NCBI RefSeq assembly: GCF_000526195.1 | Contig: NZ_JAFP01000001.1 | Location: 1 to 64,000 of the forward strand | Length of the DNA stretch: 64,000 nt | Reading direction: 5' to 3' | From: Hippea sp. KM1 | Lineage (GTDB): Bacteria > Campylobacterota_A > Desulfurellia > Desulfurellales > Hippeaceae | The notes under the pieces: generated by a model | What the model saw: only the letters and a program-made list of their open reading frames with translations | Databases searched by the model: none | What the model was told of the DNA's origin: nothing | In this document: positions 46,046 to 56,538 of the stretch, piece after piece | How the letters are laid out: every line of letters starts with the position of its first letter | Numbering within the stretch: position 1 is the stretch's first letter | Program-made: the position numbers and the translations under genes

Positions 46046-46658
46046 GTTCATAGGTGTTGTTAAGAGCTTCAACAAGAGGATGGTTTTTTCCAATCTAAGC
46101 TTCAGGATAGCATCGGGCAGGATAAATCAAATTATATTGCCCCAATCCGGTGGTAAAAGCACCATAATCAAGATGGTTTATGGGGCAGAAAAACCCGATA
46201 GCGGCTTTGTCAGGGTATTTGATTTTAATGTTTCTGATTTGAACTATTCCGGTATTCTTCTGCTTAGGAGGTATTTGGGTATCATATTTGAGGATATAAG
46301 GCTTATCTCGAATATGACCGTTAAGGAGAATCTCTCGGCCATAACGAGGCTTACAAAGAGGAACCTCTATCTATCCGAGGAGATATTCGAGATGCTGTCG
46401 ATAGGCCATCTTTTGGATAAGTATCCGCATGAGCTTTCCATTAGCGAACAGTCGCTTGTGAATATTGCAAGGGGGGTTATATACAACTTTCCGCTCGTTA
46501 TAGCCGATGAGCCGTTGAGGTATCTGTCTGAGGATTACAGAATCAGGGTTATACGGCTGTTTAAGTATTTGAACGAAAAGAAGGGGATAACCTTCTTGAT
46601 AGCGACGCTTGCCCCCATAGATGATGATTTCTATACGGTGGAGCTTGAGGGGTTATGA
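46038..46658 (+). CDS. ftsE: FtsE-like ABC ATPase, degenerate
   Basis: The 206-residue protein is placed as FtsE by context (next to FtsX and an EnvC-like gene) and by overall alignment. ABC motifs are eroded: Walker A reads LPQSGGKSTI (first Gly gone, GKST kept), the Q-loop IIFED has Glu for Gln, the signature LSISEQSLVNIAR replaces LSGGEQQR, and the H-loop LIATLAP lacks His. Walker B (LVIADEP) with its Glu remains. It may bind ATP but hydrolyse it poorly. FtsEX normally couples ATP cycles to peptidoglycan hydrolase activation at the septum. Confidence 0.78.
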   Translation: MVEFIGVVKSFNKRMVFSNLSFRIASGRINQIILPQSGGKSTIIKMVYGAEKPDSGFVRVFDFNVSDLNYSGILLLRRYLGIIFEDIRLISNMTVKENLSAITRLTKRNLYLSEEIFEMLSIGHLLDKYPHELSISEQSLVNIARGVIYNFPLVIADEPLRYLSEDYRIRVIRLFKYLNEKKGITFLIATLAPIDDDFYTVELEGL

Positions 46659-47485
46659 GAAGGGATAATGTCAAGATAGCCCTGTTCTTTGTCTTTGTTT
46701 CATTTGTTTTGAGTATGAGTATCTTGATGAGCATATTCTTTGTGATGAACAACTATATACAGCAGAAGAAGAGCAAGACCCCGTTGTATCTGTTCTGCTC
46801 GCCCAACTCCACATTTAAGGATGTCAAAAACCTTGTCGATACGATAAAGCAAAAAAAGGGGGTTTTGAGCGTTAGGCTTATCACCAGGGATGATGCATTC
46901 AAGGAGATGGTGAAGAAGTTTTCGATCGATAAAGACCTGTTCAGCACAAACCCCTTTCCCTATTCGATAGAGGTGTTTTTTCAGCCCTCATACACCAATA
47001 AGGAGTTCTTTGACGAGTTTGCCAAATCCATAGAAAATCCCATTATCGAGGATATTAGATACCCCAAGACGCTCCTTAAGGATATAGAGAGCCTGCACCA
47101 GAAGCTTCTCTATTTCTCTGAGGCTGTTGTGGGGCTGTTGTATGCAACCCAATTCATTGTATTTGTCTCGCTTATGACCATCTTTTACTCCCACCGCAAA
47201 TTCGATTACGATACATTGAAGTTCTTTGGCATAAACAGGCTTACCATTCTGAGGCTGTTCATGAAGGAGACGATTACGCCGGCTTTTTGGGGCTTTCTGT
47301 TTAGTGTTGTAATCGTTGCCCTGCTTTACTTTGTTTATGGTAAATATGGGCAGATACCCTATATATCAAAGGAGATGCTGCAGAGCTCTCAAAAGAGCAC
47401 CTTTGCTTTGAATGTGGTCATAGGTTTTATGTTTATACTCGTCTCCTCGGTTTTGGTGTTTTTTGTAAATGATGAAAAGGTTTAG
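46655..47485 (+). CDS. ftsX: Cell-division permease-like protein FtsX
   Basis: The 276-residue protein has TM1 near the start (IALFFVFVSFVLSMSILM), a periplasmic loop with the FtsX extracellular fold (GVLSVRLITRDDAFKEMVKKF), and three C-terminal TM segments (VVGLLYATQFIVFVSLMTIF, AFWGFLFSVVIVALLYFVYG, FALNVVIGFMFILVSSVLVFF). It recruits the periplasmic EnvC-like activator. It overlaps ftsE by 4 bases and the envC-like gene by 17. Confidence 0.85.
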   Translation: MRRDNVKIALFFVFVSFVLSMSILMSIFFVMNNYIQQKKSKTPLYLFCSPNSTFKDVKNLVDTIKQKKGVLSVRLITRDDAFKEMVKKFSIDKDLFSTNPFPYSIEVFFQPSYTNKEFFDEFAKSIENPIIEDIRYPKTLLKDIESLHQKLLYFSEAVVGLLYATQFIVFVSLMTIFYSHRKFDYDTLKFFGINRLTILRLFMKETITPAFWGFLFSVVIVALLYFVYGKYGQIPYISKEMLQSSQKSTFALNVVIGFMFILVSSVLVFFVNDEKV

Positions 47486-48623
47486 CCTCTTAATTGCGCT
47501 CTTTGTGCTCCTTCCCCTATCCTGCTTTCCCGTTAATAAGAAGACCATAGAGCAGAAGCTGAAGAACATAGACCAGACCATAATGAAGAAAAAGAGCGAT
47601 TACGATAAGCTCAGGCAGCAATACATAGACCTTCTAAATAAGGTAAAATCCACAGACAGTAAGATCAACGATTTGAAAATCAGGATCAAAAAGGCAAAAA
47701 GGGACTTAAATTTGCTAAACAAAAAGATAGAGAATCTAAAAAGGGAGATCGGCTCTGTTTCTGAAAGCCTGAATAAGCAGAAGAAGGAGCTATCCTTGGA
47801 ACTTAAGGCCTATTATAAATACTCACGCATCAGCCCCTACTATCAGGAGGGTGTCTGGTTTGATTATATGAACGGCTTTATTGCAGACTATATGCAAAAA
47901 CGGATCAAGAGCTATTTGAACAAGAACGCATACCTTAAGGATAGAATGGCAAGGCTTAAGCATTACATAGACTCCAAGAACGCTATACTGGAAAAGATAA
48001 AGAAACAGCAGGCGGATTTGCAAAAACAGCGCAACAACCTGAAGGTGTTAATCGGTCAGGCAGACAGTAAAAAAGAGGAATACCTCGCCCAGATTAAACA
48101 GCTGACCCAGGAGAAGGAGAACCTAAAGAACCTGCTTAAAAAGATAATCGAGCAGGAGAAGAAAAGACAACAGCAGCTTAAAAGACTGAAACACAAAGAA
48201 GCCATAAACCCAAAACTCATCACCAAGGAATTTAAGGCGCTCTCAGGCAGGGTTGCACCCCCCGTATCGGGTAAGGTTATATCGACCTTTGGAAGGAAGT
48301 ACGACCCATTGTTTAAGGTTTATACAAGAAACGACGGCATAGACATAAAGGCGAAAAAGCACGCATGCGTTAGGGTTATAGCTTACGGCAAGGTGGGATT
48401 TTCTGGCGATCTGCCCGGATACGGCGGAGTGGTTATAGTAAACCACCTAAACGGATACTATACGGTCTATGGGGGTGTTGAGAGCTCCCTAAAGGTAGGC
48501 AGGATAGTAAAGGCCCATCAATGTATTGGAAGATTGCAGAAGAATATATTACACTTTGAAATCAGGAGGCATTCGGTGCCGTTGAATCCACTAAATTTCT
48601 TAGACAGGAGGTTTTTGAAATGA
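47469..48623 (+). CDS. envC: EnvC-like murein hydrolase activator (M23/LytM fold)
   Basis: The 384-residue protein has a signal peptide (RFSLLIALFVLLPLSC), a long coiled coil (about 20-250, e.g. DLNLLNKKIENLKREIGSV) and a C-terminal LytM domain. Zinc ligands are degenerate: the H-x3-D position reads NDGID (about 287) and the H-x-H position reads ILHFEIR. As in E. coli EnvC, it should activate amidases instead of cutting peptidoglycan. AmiC at 62,009 is a plausible client. An alternative start lies three bases downstream. Confidence 0.85.
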   Translation: MMKRFSLLIALFVLLPLSCFPVNKKTIEQKLKNIDQTIMKKKSDYDKLRQQYIDLLNKVKSTDSKINDLKIRIKKAKRDLNLLNKKIENLKREIGSVSESLNKQKKELSLELKAYYKYSRISPYYQEGVWFDYMNGFIADYMQKRIKSYLNKNAYLKDRMARLKHYIDSKNAILEKIKKQQADLQKQRNNLKVLIGQADSKKEEYLAQIKQLTQEKENLKNLLKKIIEQEKKRQQQLKRLKHKEAINPKLITKEFKALSGRVAPPVSGKVISTFGRKYDPLFKVYTRNDGIDIKAKKHACVRVIAYGKVGFSGDLPGYGGVVIVNHLNGYYTVYGGVESSLKVGRIVKAHQCIGRLQKNILHFEIRRHSVPLNPLNFLDRRFLK

Positions 48624-49861
48624 AGAGGCTCTTGGCCGCTTTTGCGTTGATTGTGTTGATGGCTAATGTGGGTTTTGCAAACCCCACCGAGTATGAGAAG
48701 CTCAAGGTGTTTGCAAAGGTTATGGCCATAATAGAGAACAACTATGTGGATAAGGTAAGCCAGACCAAATTGATAGATGATGCCATAAAGGGCATGGTTA
48801 GCTCGCTTGATCCGCACTCCTCCTATATGACGAAGGAGGAATACAAGGAGCTTAAGATAACCACGACGGGTAAATTTGGCGGCCTCGGCATGGTTGTTAG
48901 CATGAAGGACGGCATTCTAACCGTTGTGTCGCCGATTGAGGATACGCCGGCTTATAAGGCTGGTATAAAGGCCGGCGATGCCATCATAAAGATAAACGGC
49001 GAAAGCACGCTCGGTATGACGCTTGAGCAGGCTGTAAAGCTTTTGAGGGGCAAGCCCGGCACAAAGGTCACGATAACGATTCTGAGGAAGAACTCGAAAA
49101 AACCGTTCGATCTGACCATCACGAGGGCCATTATCCATGTCAAGAGCGTAAAGTTTAAAAAATACGGCAATATAGGCTATATCAGGATTACGCAGTTCCA
49201 GAGCGGGACAACCAAGGAGCTTAAGAGTGCTTTGGATAAGCTAAAAGGTATAAGCGGCCTTGTTATAGACCTAAGAAACGATCCGGGCGGTCTTTTGAGG
49301 GAGGCCATAGGTGTTTGCGATGTCTTCATCAAGAAGGGCGTTATCGTTTCGATAAGGGGAAGGAGCAAGAACGATGTTCAATACTTCTATGCCCATGATG
49401 ACAAGAACGAGCCCTCCTATCCAATAGTCGTTCTGATTAATGCAGGCACAGCCTCAGCCGCAGAGATCGTATCCGGGTGTTTGAAGGATCACCACAGGGC
49501 CATAATCATGGGTATTAGGAGCTTCGGTAAGGGTTCTGTCCAGTCTATAATACCGTTGGGCGACGGTTCTGCCTTAAGATTGACCACAGCCCGCTATTAC
49601 ACCCCCTCAGGCAAGAGCATCCAGGCCGTTGGCATAAAGCCGGATATTGTCGTGAAGCAGGCCAAGATAGTTGAGGAGGAGTCAAACAGTTACAGCTTAA
49701 GGGAGAGTGATTTGATTCACCATCTAAATAACCCTCAGGCCAAGAAGACCAAGAAGACGCTCGATTTTGAAAAGGAGCTTAAAAACGACTATCAGCTTTT
49801 GAGGGCTATTGAGCTTATAAAGGCTGAGGATCTGGTATGCAAAACAAGGCAATCCCAATAG
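48620..49861 (+). CDS. C-terminal processing protease (S41, CtpA/Prc)
   Basis: The 413-residue protein has a signal peptide (MKRLLAAFALIVLMANVGFA) and a PDZ domain (LGMVVSMKDGILTVVSPIED, GIKAGDAIIKINGES). The S41 core has the catalytic serine in AGTASAAEIVSG (about 278) and lysine in SFGKGSVQSIIPL (about 303). It acts in the periplasm on C-termini of envelope proteins and often regulates peptidoglycan hydrolases. It overlaps envC by 4 bases, as in many Campylobacterota and delta-type genomes. Confidence 0.92.
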   Translation: MKRLLAAFALIVLMANVGFANPTEYEKLKVFAKVMAIIENNYVDKVSQTKLIDDAIKGMVSSLDPHSSYMTKEEYKELKITTTGKFGGLGMVVSMKDGILTVVSPIEDTPAYKAGIKAGDAIIKINGESTLGMTLEQAVKLLRGKPGTKVTITILRKNSKKPFDLTITRAIIHVKSVKFKKYGNIGYIRITQFQSGTTKELKSALDKLKGISGLVIDLRNDPGGLLREAIGVCDVFIKKGVIVSIRGRSKNDVQYFYAHDDKNEPSYPIVVLINAGTASAAEIVSGCLKDHHRAIIMGIRSFGKGSVQSIIPLGDGSALRLTTARYYTPSGKSIQAVGIKPDIVVKQAKIVEEESNSYSLRESDLIHHLNNPQAKKTKKTLDFEKELKNDYQLLRAIELIKAEDLVCKTRQSQ

Positions 49862-50580
49862 CCGTTGCCTTTGTTATCCTTTTTATTCAGACAGCTTTTG
49901 CAGCAAGCTCCCTGTTTCTTTTGAAGCAGAAGAAGCTTGCCATTGTTATAGACGATATGGGATACGATGTGGCATTGGCCAGGAGGTTTAAATCGCTAAA
50001 CATGCCCCTGGCCTTTGCCTTTCTGCCCGATGCACCCTTTAGTGGTGAATTATCCAGGGATTTTTCTAAAAATGGCTTTGTTGTTATGATACACATGCCG
50101 AGCCAGCCGCTGGATTATCCCAAAGACAACCCCGGCAAGCACGCCATATACCTCTGGACGAGCAAGGCCGATACGCTTAAGCTTCTAAATTGGGCATACA
50201 AAAGGATACCCAACGCCATGGGCTTAAACAACCACATGGGCTCTGCCATTTTGAGGGATAAACCCCACATGGATTACATTATGGAGTTTTTGAAAGAGCA
50301 CGGCCTGTTTTTTATAGACAGTGCGACGGTAAAGGATAGCATAGGCTGTGCAGAGGCCAAAAAATTCGGCGTTATGTGTGCAAGAAGAAGGGTTTTTATA
50401 GACAACAAGAAGGATGTTTTATATATAAAGGGGCAGCTTAGAAGGGCCCTGGCGATGTTGAAAAAGAGAAACGATGTTGTCGCCATAGGCCACTGCAATG
50501 AGAAGACCTATGAGGCGCTGTTTCAGATGAGAAAGCAATTAAAGCCTTACCTGGTTAGTGTGGTGTTTGTGTTGAAATGA
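49837..50580 (+). CDS. Divergent polysaccharide deacetylase (YibQ-like)
   Basis: The 247-residue protein has a signal sequence (IAVAFVILFIQTAFA) and a Polysacc_deac_2 domain (LAIVIDDMGYDVALARRF, MPLAFAFLPDAPFS, VVMIHMPSQP, GLNNHMGSAI, GLFFIDSATVKDS). This family resides in the periplasm next to envC and ctp genes in many bacteria; its substrate is not settled. It overlaps ctp by 25 bases and tsaD by four. Confidence 0.85.
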   Translation: MQNKAIPIAVAFVILFIQTAFAASSLFLLKQKKLAIVIDDMGYDVALARRFKSLNMPLAFAFLPDAPFSGELSRDFSKNGFVVMIHMPSQPLDYPKDNPGKHAIYLWTSKADTLKLLNWAYKRIPNAMGLNNHMGSAILRDKPHMDYIMEFLKEHGLFFIDSATVKDSIGCAEAKKFGVMCARRRVFIDNKKDVLYIKGQLRRALAMLKKRNDVVAIGHCNEKTYEALFQMRKQLKPYLVSVVFVLK

Positions 50581-51584
50581 TCCTGGCATTTGATACATCG
50601 TGCGACGATACGGCCGTTGCCGTTTTGAAGGATAACGGTGATTATGTAAACCTCATAGCCTCTCAGGTCGAGGTGCACAGCTCATTGGGCGGTGTGGTGC
50701 CTGAGCTTGCAGCAAGGAAGCATGCAGAGATTATAGCTGCACTGACAAAGGAGGCTATCAGAGAAGCACAGATAGATATGGATCAGATAGACTTTTTGGC
50801 AGCCACTGTTGGCCCTGGGCTTTTGCCCAGCCTGCTTGTGGGTGTTGCATTTGCCAAGGCGCTGGCTTATTCACACAATATCGCCTTGATTCCTGTGCAC
50901 CACATAGAGGGTCATATATTTGCCCCGTTTTTTGGAAGGGATATAACCTTTCCATTTCTTTCTTTGGTTGTATCGGGCGGCCATACCCACCTGTTTTTGG
51001 TTGAGGGTGTCGGTAAGTATCAAATTATAGGCAAGACGCTGGATGATGCAGTGGGTGAGGCTTTCGATAAGGTTGCAAGGCTGCTGGGTTTGGGGTATCC
51101 TGGAGGGCCTGTTATAGACAGGTTGTCAAAAACCGGAGATCCTTATCGTTTCAAGGTTCCTCAGGGATTGAAACATGAAAAAGGCTATAATTTTAGCTTT
51201 AGCGGTGTAAAGACATATGTCAAAAACCTTGTCAATAGCATGGGTGGGTTGTCAAAAAGTGATGTTTCAGATATTGCAGCATCCTTTCAGAGGGCCTCGA
51301 TCGATATATTAATTGAAAAGACCCTTAAGGCAGCCAAGGAGTATGATGTCAGTATCGTGTCAATTTCTGGTGGTGTCTCTGCAAACTCCTATCTGAGGGA
51401 GGCCTTTGTTGAGGCAGGCACAAAATACGGCATCGATGTGGTTTTACCGCCCAGTGAGATGACGACCGACAATGCATTGATGATAGCATACAGGGCCTCC
51501 TTTATGCCCGATAAGGAGGCCACCAGCAGGCTCTGTTTGGTTGAGGCTAAGCCCTCCATCAGGGTAGGGGAGGGCTTAATCTAA
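50577..51584 (+). CDS. tsaD: tRNA N6-adenosine threonylcarbamoyltransferase
   Basis: The 335-residue ASKHA protein begins [17 protein letters not shown]. It has the metal-binding [46 protein letters not shown] and [14 protein letters not shown]. It makes t6A37 in ANN-decoding tRNAs with TsaB and TsaE, which are not in the window. It is the last gene of the plus-strand array and converges on cysE with a 9-base overlap of stops. Confidence 0.95.
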   Translation: MILAFDTSCDDTAVAVLKDNGDYVNLIASQVEVHSSLGGVVPELAARKHAEIIAALTKEAIREAQIDMDQIDFLAATVGPGLLPSLLVGVAFAKALAYSHNIALIPVHHIEGHIFAPFFGRDITFPFLSLVVSGGHTHLFLVEGVGKYQIIGKTLDDAVGEAFDKVARLLGLGYPGGPVIDRLSKTGDPYRFKVPQGLKHEKGYNFSFSGVKTYVKNLVNSMGGLSKSDVSDIAASFQRASIDILIEKTLKAAKEYDVSIVSISGGVSANSYLREAFVEAGTKYGIDVVLPPSEMTTDNALMIAYRASFMPDKEATSRLCLVEAKPSIRVGEGLI

Positions 51585-52391
51585 CCCCTCAAGCTCATAG
51601 CTTTTTATGTATTTCTCTATCTTTTTAAGCTCTTCTGCCTCCTTCTTGCGCTCCAATTCTATCTCTTCGGGCTTACCCTCCTTTAAGGCGGATATCTCCT
51701 TTTCAAGCTCCTCTATCCTGTGAAGCAGATACCTTATGACCTTGCCCTCCACATCGGGCAGCTTTGTATGCTCTAAATCCACCTTCTTTTCGACCTTCTC
51801 CTTCTTGACGACCTTGGCCGGTATGCCGACGACGGTGGAGTTCTCCGGCACATCCCTGATTACGACGCTGCCTGAGCCTATCTTGGAGTTGTCGCCTATC
51901 TTTAAGGCGCCCAATACCTTGGCGCCGCTTCCCACAACCACATTCTTACCCACCGTCGGGTGTCTTTTTACCTTCTTCAGGCTCGTTCCGCCCAATGTCA
52001 CGCCCTGATAAAGCGTTACATCATCGCCGATCTCTGCCGTTTCACCGATTACAACACCCATGCCGTGGTCGATAAAGAAGCGCTTACCTATCTTAGCCCC
52101 TGGATGTATCTCAATACCGGTAAGGAATCTCGATATGTGGGATAGGAATCGACCTGCGAACTTAAGGTCGTGATTCCACAAAAAATGGGCGACCCTGTGA
52201 AACCAGAGCGCATGCAGACCTGGGTAGCAGAATATTATCTCAGGCACGCTCCTTGCTGCAGGATCCCTTTCAAAGACCGTCTGTATATCCTCCTTTAGTG
52301 TTTCAATCGCCCCTGTCTTTTTTAAGGCCACAAAACTGCCCACGGCAAACACGCCGAATGTAAGCGTTAGTGCCTTTATCGCCTTGGCCAT
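51576..52391 (-). CDS. cysE: Serine O-acetyltransferase with N-terminal TM and C-terminal coil
   Basis: The 271-residue protein has the CysE core ([35 protein letters not shown]) followed by hexapeptide repeats ([56 protein letters not shown]). It makes O-acetylserine for cysteine synthesis. Two additions are unusual: a hydrophobic N-terminal helix ([16 protein letters not shown]) and a long charged C-terminal coil ([16 protein letters not shown]). ATG 52,391 is preferred over TTG 52,397. It is preceded by ybeY. Confidence 0.9.
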   Translation of the reverse strand: MAKAIKALTLTFGVFAVGSFVALKKTGAIETLKEDIQTVFERDPAARSVPEIIFCYPGLHALWFHRVAHFLWNHDLKFAGRFLSHISRFLTGIEIHPGAKIGKRFFIDHGMGVVIGETAEIGDDVTLYQGVTLGGTSLKKVKRHPTVGKNVVVGSGAKVLGALKIGDNSKIGSGSVVIRDVPENSTVVGIPAKVVKKEKVEKKVDLEHTKLPDVEGKVIRYLLHRIEELEKEISALKEGKPEEIELERKKEAEELKKIEKYIKSYELEGLD

Positions 52392-52393
52392 CT

Positions 52394-52819
52394 TCAACCC
52401 CCTCTTTTTAGGAACTCATCAACCAATTCCCTTTGCTTTTTCATCATGCTTTCGAATTTCTCCATCGTTTCGTGGGTATAGCCCAAAAGGTGCAAAAAAC
52501 CGTGCGCTATTATAAACAACAAATAGTCCTTGGCGTCCTCTTTTTTTTCTTTGGCCTCTTTCTCTATCGTATCTGAAGAGATTACTATATCACCCAATAT
52601 ATCACCGTCATAGCCGTAAAAACTCAATACATTGGTCGGCCCTTCTCTATTTTTGAACTGCTCGTTTAGTCTGGCTATCTCGTTATCGTCAACAAGCACT
52701 ATGTTGAGCTCCTTTTTGCAATCCTCGTTGCTTTTTTTGAATAGAAACTCTACAAAGCCCTCTATCGTTGCCTCATCTATGAACTCTTTAGGCTTTTTTA
52801 TTATCACCGTTAGGTTCAT
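52394..52819 (-). CDS. ybeY: Endoribonuclease YbeY
   Basis: The 141-residue metalloprotein has the YbeY zinc motif [12 protein letters not shown], with the usual Asp before the third His replaced by Thr, and [18 protein letters not shown]. It acts in 16S rRNA 3' end maturation and ribosome quality control. Start taken at ATG 52,819 after GAGGAAAA; an upstream ATG (52,834) adds five residues. It overlaps the 7TM-HD gene end by 32 bases. Confidence 0.9.
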   Translation of the reverse strand: MNLTVIIKKPKEFIDEATIEGFVEFLFKKSNEDCKKELNIVLVDDNEIARLNEQFKNREGPTNVLSFYGYDGDILGDIVISSDTIEKEAKEKKEDAKDYLLFIIAHGFLHLLGYTHETMEKFESMMKKQRELVDEFLKRGG

Positions 52820-55016
52820 TCTGTTTTTCCTCATCCGGATATTCTATCCTGTGGTGGAAGATGCCCACAAGGACATTCACAAAGCTCGTTGTTATCTTGT
52901 TTAGGTCCTTTAGCGTCAATTCACACTCATCCAACTGCCCGTCTAAGAAGATCTTGTTGGTTATCTCCCTGACGAAGTCGTTTAGGTGTGCAACGGTCGG
53001 ATTGGAGAGGGTCTTCGATGCTGCCTCCACCTCGTCTGCTATCATAACAATACCGGCCTCTTTGGTCTGGGGTTTTGGGCCTGGGTATCTGAAATCTTCC
53101 TCTTTGGGATTGAGGCCGTTCTCCTTGGCTTTGTTGTAGAAGTATTTGATCAGGCTTGTGCCGTGGTGCTGTTGAATGATGTCTATGATGTAGTTGCCCA
53201 GCCTGTGTTTTTTGGCTATCTCCACGCCGTATTTTACATGGTTTTTAATGATTAATGCGCTTATTGACGGTTTTAGGTTGTCATGCGGATTTATGCCGTC
53301 TGTCTGGTTTTCCACAAAATACATCGGTTTCTTGATCTTGCCTATATCGTGATAGTATGAGCCGACCTTGGCTATAAGCGGGTTTGCCCCGATTTCGCTT
53401 GCCGCCGCCTCTGCTAAGCTTGAGACAACGATGCTGTGGTGGTATGTGCCTGGCGCCTTAATGGCAAGCTCTTTCAACAGCGGGTTGTTTAGATTGCCAA
53501 GCTCCAATAGCTTTATGTCTGTTGTCATGTTGAATATGTATTCAAAGACCGGCAGAAGGCCGCTTACGATAATGGATGAGAATATACCGCTTCCAAATCC
53601 GAATACCAGCTCCGTTAAAAGCGATCTGTTCAGTTGGCCACCCTTTAGGAGATGGAATATGACTATGAGTATAACGCTGCTGAATGAGACATACAATCCG
53701 GCCTTTATGATGCCGGTTCTGGTTTTTTCCTTTCTTATGCTGAGTGCACCGACTATGCTGCCAAAGAACACATACAGGCCAAAGTTAGAGGCCGAGTCGG
53801 CCGATGTTAAAAGCCACGATGAGACGCTTAGGAGTATCGATGTTAAAAATGCCAGCTCAAAGTCTATCATTATTGCCAGCATCATGGCTGCCACGGCAAA
53901 CGGCGTGCTGAACATGATGGCGGTTTGAGGAAAATCTGCCGATGAGAAGCTTACGACGCTTGCCAGATAGTTGAATAGCTTGAATATCAAAAACTGTATA
54001 ACGATTAGCGTTTCGGCTATGGCGAGTATGCGTGTTTTTTTAAGCCACTTGTTCTTTTTGGCTTTGGTGATTTCGTAAATCTTGAAGAGTATTATGGACA
54101 TGATGAGGAATAGGAGTATATTGGCCAGAAACTTTACATAGGCGTTTTCCTTCTGTTTTATGGAGTTCAATGCATTTAGCTTTAGGTAATCCGCCTTCGT
54201 TATTACATCGCCGCTGCGGACGATGATCTCACCCTTTGATATCTTAAAGAAGACCTTATTTACCTTTTTGGCTGCCTCTTCCTTCTTCTTCTGCGTGGCC
54301 AGGGAGTTGAATGTCAGGTTGGGCATGATCAGCTGCGATATCAAATCCCATACGGTGTTGCGCAGGCCTGCATCCTCCACCTCATCCCTCAATGCATTAT
54401 AGGCCAGTATCTTGGCCCTTAGGACATCCACCACATCGTCTTTGGATATGAACTTCTCCTCGTCGGGTTTCTGTATATCCCTAACAATGATCTTCTTTGG
54501 TGTGAACTTATACAACTCCCTTACTGAAGAGACTATATACAACCCCTGCAGCTCCTTTAGGGCCAGCGTTGCATAGGTTATTATGTCCTTTTGGTCGTAT
54601 TTTAACAGCCTCGAATAGAGTGTTGGGCTGGGTTTTATCTTAAGTGTTTTAAAGAATATGTCTTTGGAGCTTTGGGGATCCTGTGGGTTTATAAGAGAAA
54701 ATGCCTTTTTTATGGAGTTTATGGTGGATGTTATAAACTGCGAGTTGTAATCAAAGACCGGCGGGACATTGTTTATGGCATCCTCGATGCGCTTCTTTGT
54801 CGCCTCCTTGTCCTCCACAAGCATCGAAACGGTTGACCTTATGGTTTTGGGTGCAATATCGCCTACCCTTAGGTTGTAATAGGTCGATGATGAGCGGGGC
54901 AGGTTGATGAGTATGATGGCTAAAAAGAACAGGCCCGCCACCACATGCTCGTTGAATATCCTCTCTATTACATCCTGTATATTTTCCTTTATCTTATCCT
55001 TCTTCTTGCTTTCCAT
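52788..55016 (-). CDS. 7TM-HD membrane phosphodiesterase (PgpH/YqfF-like)
   Basis: The 742-residue protein has an N-terminal TM, a large extracytoplasmic 7TMR-HDED domain, seven TM helices (about 300-480) and a C-terminal HD domain: APGTYHHSIVVSSLAEAAA, VGSYYHDIGKIKKPMYF, IIKNHVKYGVEIAKKHRLG and IIQQHHGTSLIKYFY. PgpH members hydrolyse cyclic di-AMP. As usual for the family it is next to ybeY. Direct start after the guaA stop. Confidence 0.88.
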   Translation of the reverse strand: MESKKKDKIKENIQDVIERIFNEHVVAGLFFLAIILINLPRSSSTYYNLRVGDIAPKTIRSTVSMLVEDKEATKKRIEDAINNVPPVFDYNSQFITSTINSIKKAFSLINPQDPQSSKDIFFKTLKIKPSPTLYSRLLKYDQKDIITYATLALKELQGLYIVSSVRELYKFTPKKIIVRDIQKPDEEKFISKDDVVDVLRAKILAYNALRDEVEDAGLRNTVWDLISQLIMPNLTFNSLATQKKKEEAAKKVNKVFFKISKGEIIVRSGDVITKADYLKLNALNSIKQKENAYVKFLANILLFLIMSIILFKIYEITKAKKNKWLKKTRILAIAETLIVIQFLIFKLFNYLASVVSFSSADFPQTAIMFSTPFAVAAMMLAIMIDFELAFLTSILLSVSSWLLTSADSASNFGLYVFFGSIVGALSIRKEKTRTGIIKAGLYVSFSSVILIVIFHLLKGGQLNRSLLTELVFGFGSGIFSSIIVSGLLPVFEYIFNMTTDIKLLELGNLNNPLLKELAIKAPGTYHHSIVVSSLAEAAASEIGANPLIAKVGSYYHDIGKIKKPMYFVENQTDGINPHDNLKPSISALIIKNHVKYGVEIAKKHRLGNYIIDIIQQHHGTSLIKYFYNKAKENGLNPKEEDFRYPGPKPQTKEAGIVMIADEVEAASKTLSNPTVAHLNDFVREITNKIFLDGQLDECELTLKDLNKITTSFVNVLVGIFHHRIEYPDEEKQNEPNGDNKKA

Positions 55017-56537
55017 TTACTCCCACTCGATTGTGGCCGGCGGTTTTGATGATACATCGTAAACCACCCTGTTGATGCCCTCAACCTCGTTGATGATGCG
55101 GCTTGAGATTTTGCCAAGCAGGTCATAGTCGATCCTGCTAAAATCGGCCGTCATGCCGTCTGTGCTGTTCACCGCCCTTATGGCCAATACATTCTCGTAT
55201 GTCCTTTTATCGCCCATAACACCAACGGAGTTTACGGGCAATAACACGGCAAAAGCCTGCCATATATCGTTGTATATACCGGCCTTTTTTATCTCCTCTA
55301 TCAATATGGCATCAGCCTCCCTTAGCACCTTAAGCCTCTGTTTGGTTATCCTGCCTATGATCCTTATGGCCAGACCCGGGCCTGGAAAGGGGTGTCTGTT
55401 TATAAACTCCTCATCGATCCCCAACTGCCTCCCCAGCGATCTGACCTCATCCTTAAATAACTCCTTAAGCGGCTCAATGAGCTTGAATTTTAAATCATCG
55501 GGCAGGCCACCCACATTGTGGTGGCTTTTGATTGTGGCCGATGGGCCTTTGACCGAGACGCTCTCTATGACATCCGGATAGAGCGTCCCTTGGGCCAAGA
55601 ATTCGGCATCGTCGTATTCCTTGGCTATTTTGGTAAAGACATCTATGAATGTATGGCCGATGATCTTTCTCTTCTTCTCAGGATCCTCAACATCCTTCAG
55701 TCTTTCCAAAAACAGTTCTGAGGCATCCTCGTATCGTATGTTTACATTGAGCCTTTTGAATAGATCCAAAACATACTCAGGCTCGTTTTTCCTCAAAAGG
55801 CCTGTATTCACGAATACGCCTATAAACCTATCGCCAATAGCCCTGTTCATCAAAACGGCCACAACGCTTGAATCGACCCCTCCGGATACGGCGCCTATTA
55901 CGCGCTTATCCTTGACGGTTTCTTTGATTTTCTCTATCTGCTGGGTCAAGAAGTTGCCCATATTCCAGTCTGCCTTGGCCTTGCATATACCGAATACGAA
56001 GTTGGATAAAAGCTTTTTGCCCTTTTGTGAGTGGTAAACCTCCGGATGGAACTGCACAGCCCATATCCTTTCATCGAGGTTTTGGATGGCGGCAAACGGG
56101 GAGTTGTCCGTTCTTGCTATGGCCTCAAACCCCTCAGGAAGGCTTTTTAGCCTATCCCCGTGGCTCATCCAGACGATGGTGTTGTCGATTTCTTTGTCAA
56201 TTAGCGGGTTTTCCTTCAAAAGCCTCAAACGGGCAAGGCCGTATTCCCTCTTTTCTGCCTTGATTATGCTGCCGCCAAACCTGTTTGCTATAACCTGCAT
56301 GCCATAGCATATGCCGAGTATCGGTATGTTTAGCTTAAATATCCCCTCTTTTGGGATCGGTGCATCCTTTTCGTATATGCTTGAGGGTGAGCCTGAGAGT
56401 ATAATGCCCTTGGTGTCTGTTGTGTCAAAGTCCCTGTTGAACGGAACAATCTCTGCATACACGCCCAATTCCCTGATTTTTCTTGCTATAAGCTGGGTAT
56501 ATTGAGAACCAAAATCTAAGATAACTATCCTGTCCAT
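55017..56537 (-). CDS. guaA: GMP synthase (glutamine-hydrolysing)
   Basis: The 506-residue protein has a class I glutamine amidotransferase domain (nucleophile in [12 protein letters not shown], His/Glu in [13 protein letters not shown]), an ATP-pyrophosphatase domain ([16 protein letters not shown]) and a C-terminal dimerisation domain ending PPATIEWE. It converts XMP to GMP. ATG 56,537 is one base after the pmbA stop; an earlier GTG adds three residues. Confidence 0.96.
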   Translation of the reverse strand: MDRIVILDFGSQYTQLIARKIRELGVYAEIVPFNRDFDTTDTKGIILSGSPSSIYEKDAPIPKEGIFKLNIPILGICYGMQVIANRFGGSIIKAEKREYGLARLRLLKENPLIDKEIDNTIVWMSHGDRLKSLPEGFEAIARTDNSPFAAIQNLDERIWAVQFHPEVYHSQKGKKLLSNFVFGICKAKADWNMGNFLTQQIEKIKETVKDKRVIGAVSGGVDSSVVAVLMNRAIGDRFIGVFVNTGLLRKNEPEYVLDLFKRLNVNIRYEDASELFLERLKDVEDPEKKRKIIGHTFIDVFTKIAKEYDDAEFLAQGTLYPDVIESVSVKGPSATIKSHHNVGGLPDDLKFKLIEPLKELFKDEVRSLGRQLGIDEEFINRHPFPGPGLAIRIIGRITKQRLKVLREADAILIEEIKKAGIYNDIWQAFAVLLPVNSVGVMGDKRTYENVLAIRAVNSTDGMTADFSRIDYDLLGKISSRIINEVEGINRVVYDVSSKPPATIEWE

Positions 56538-56538
56538 T

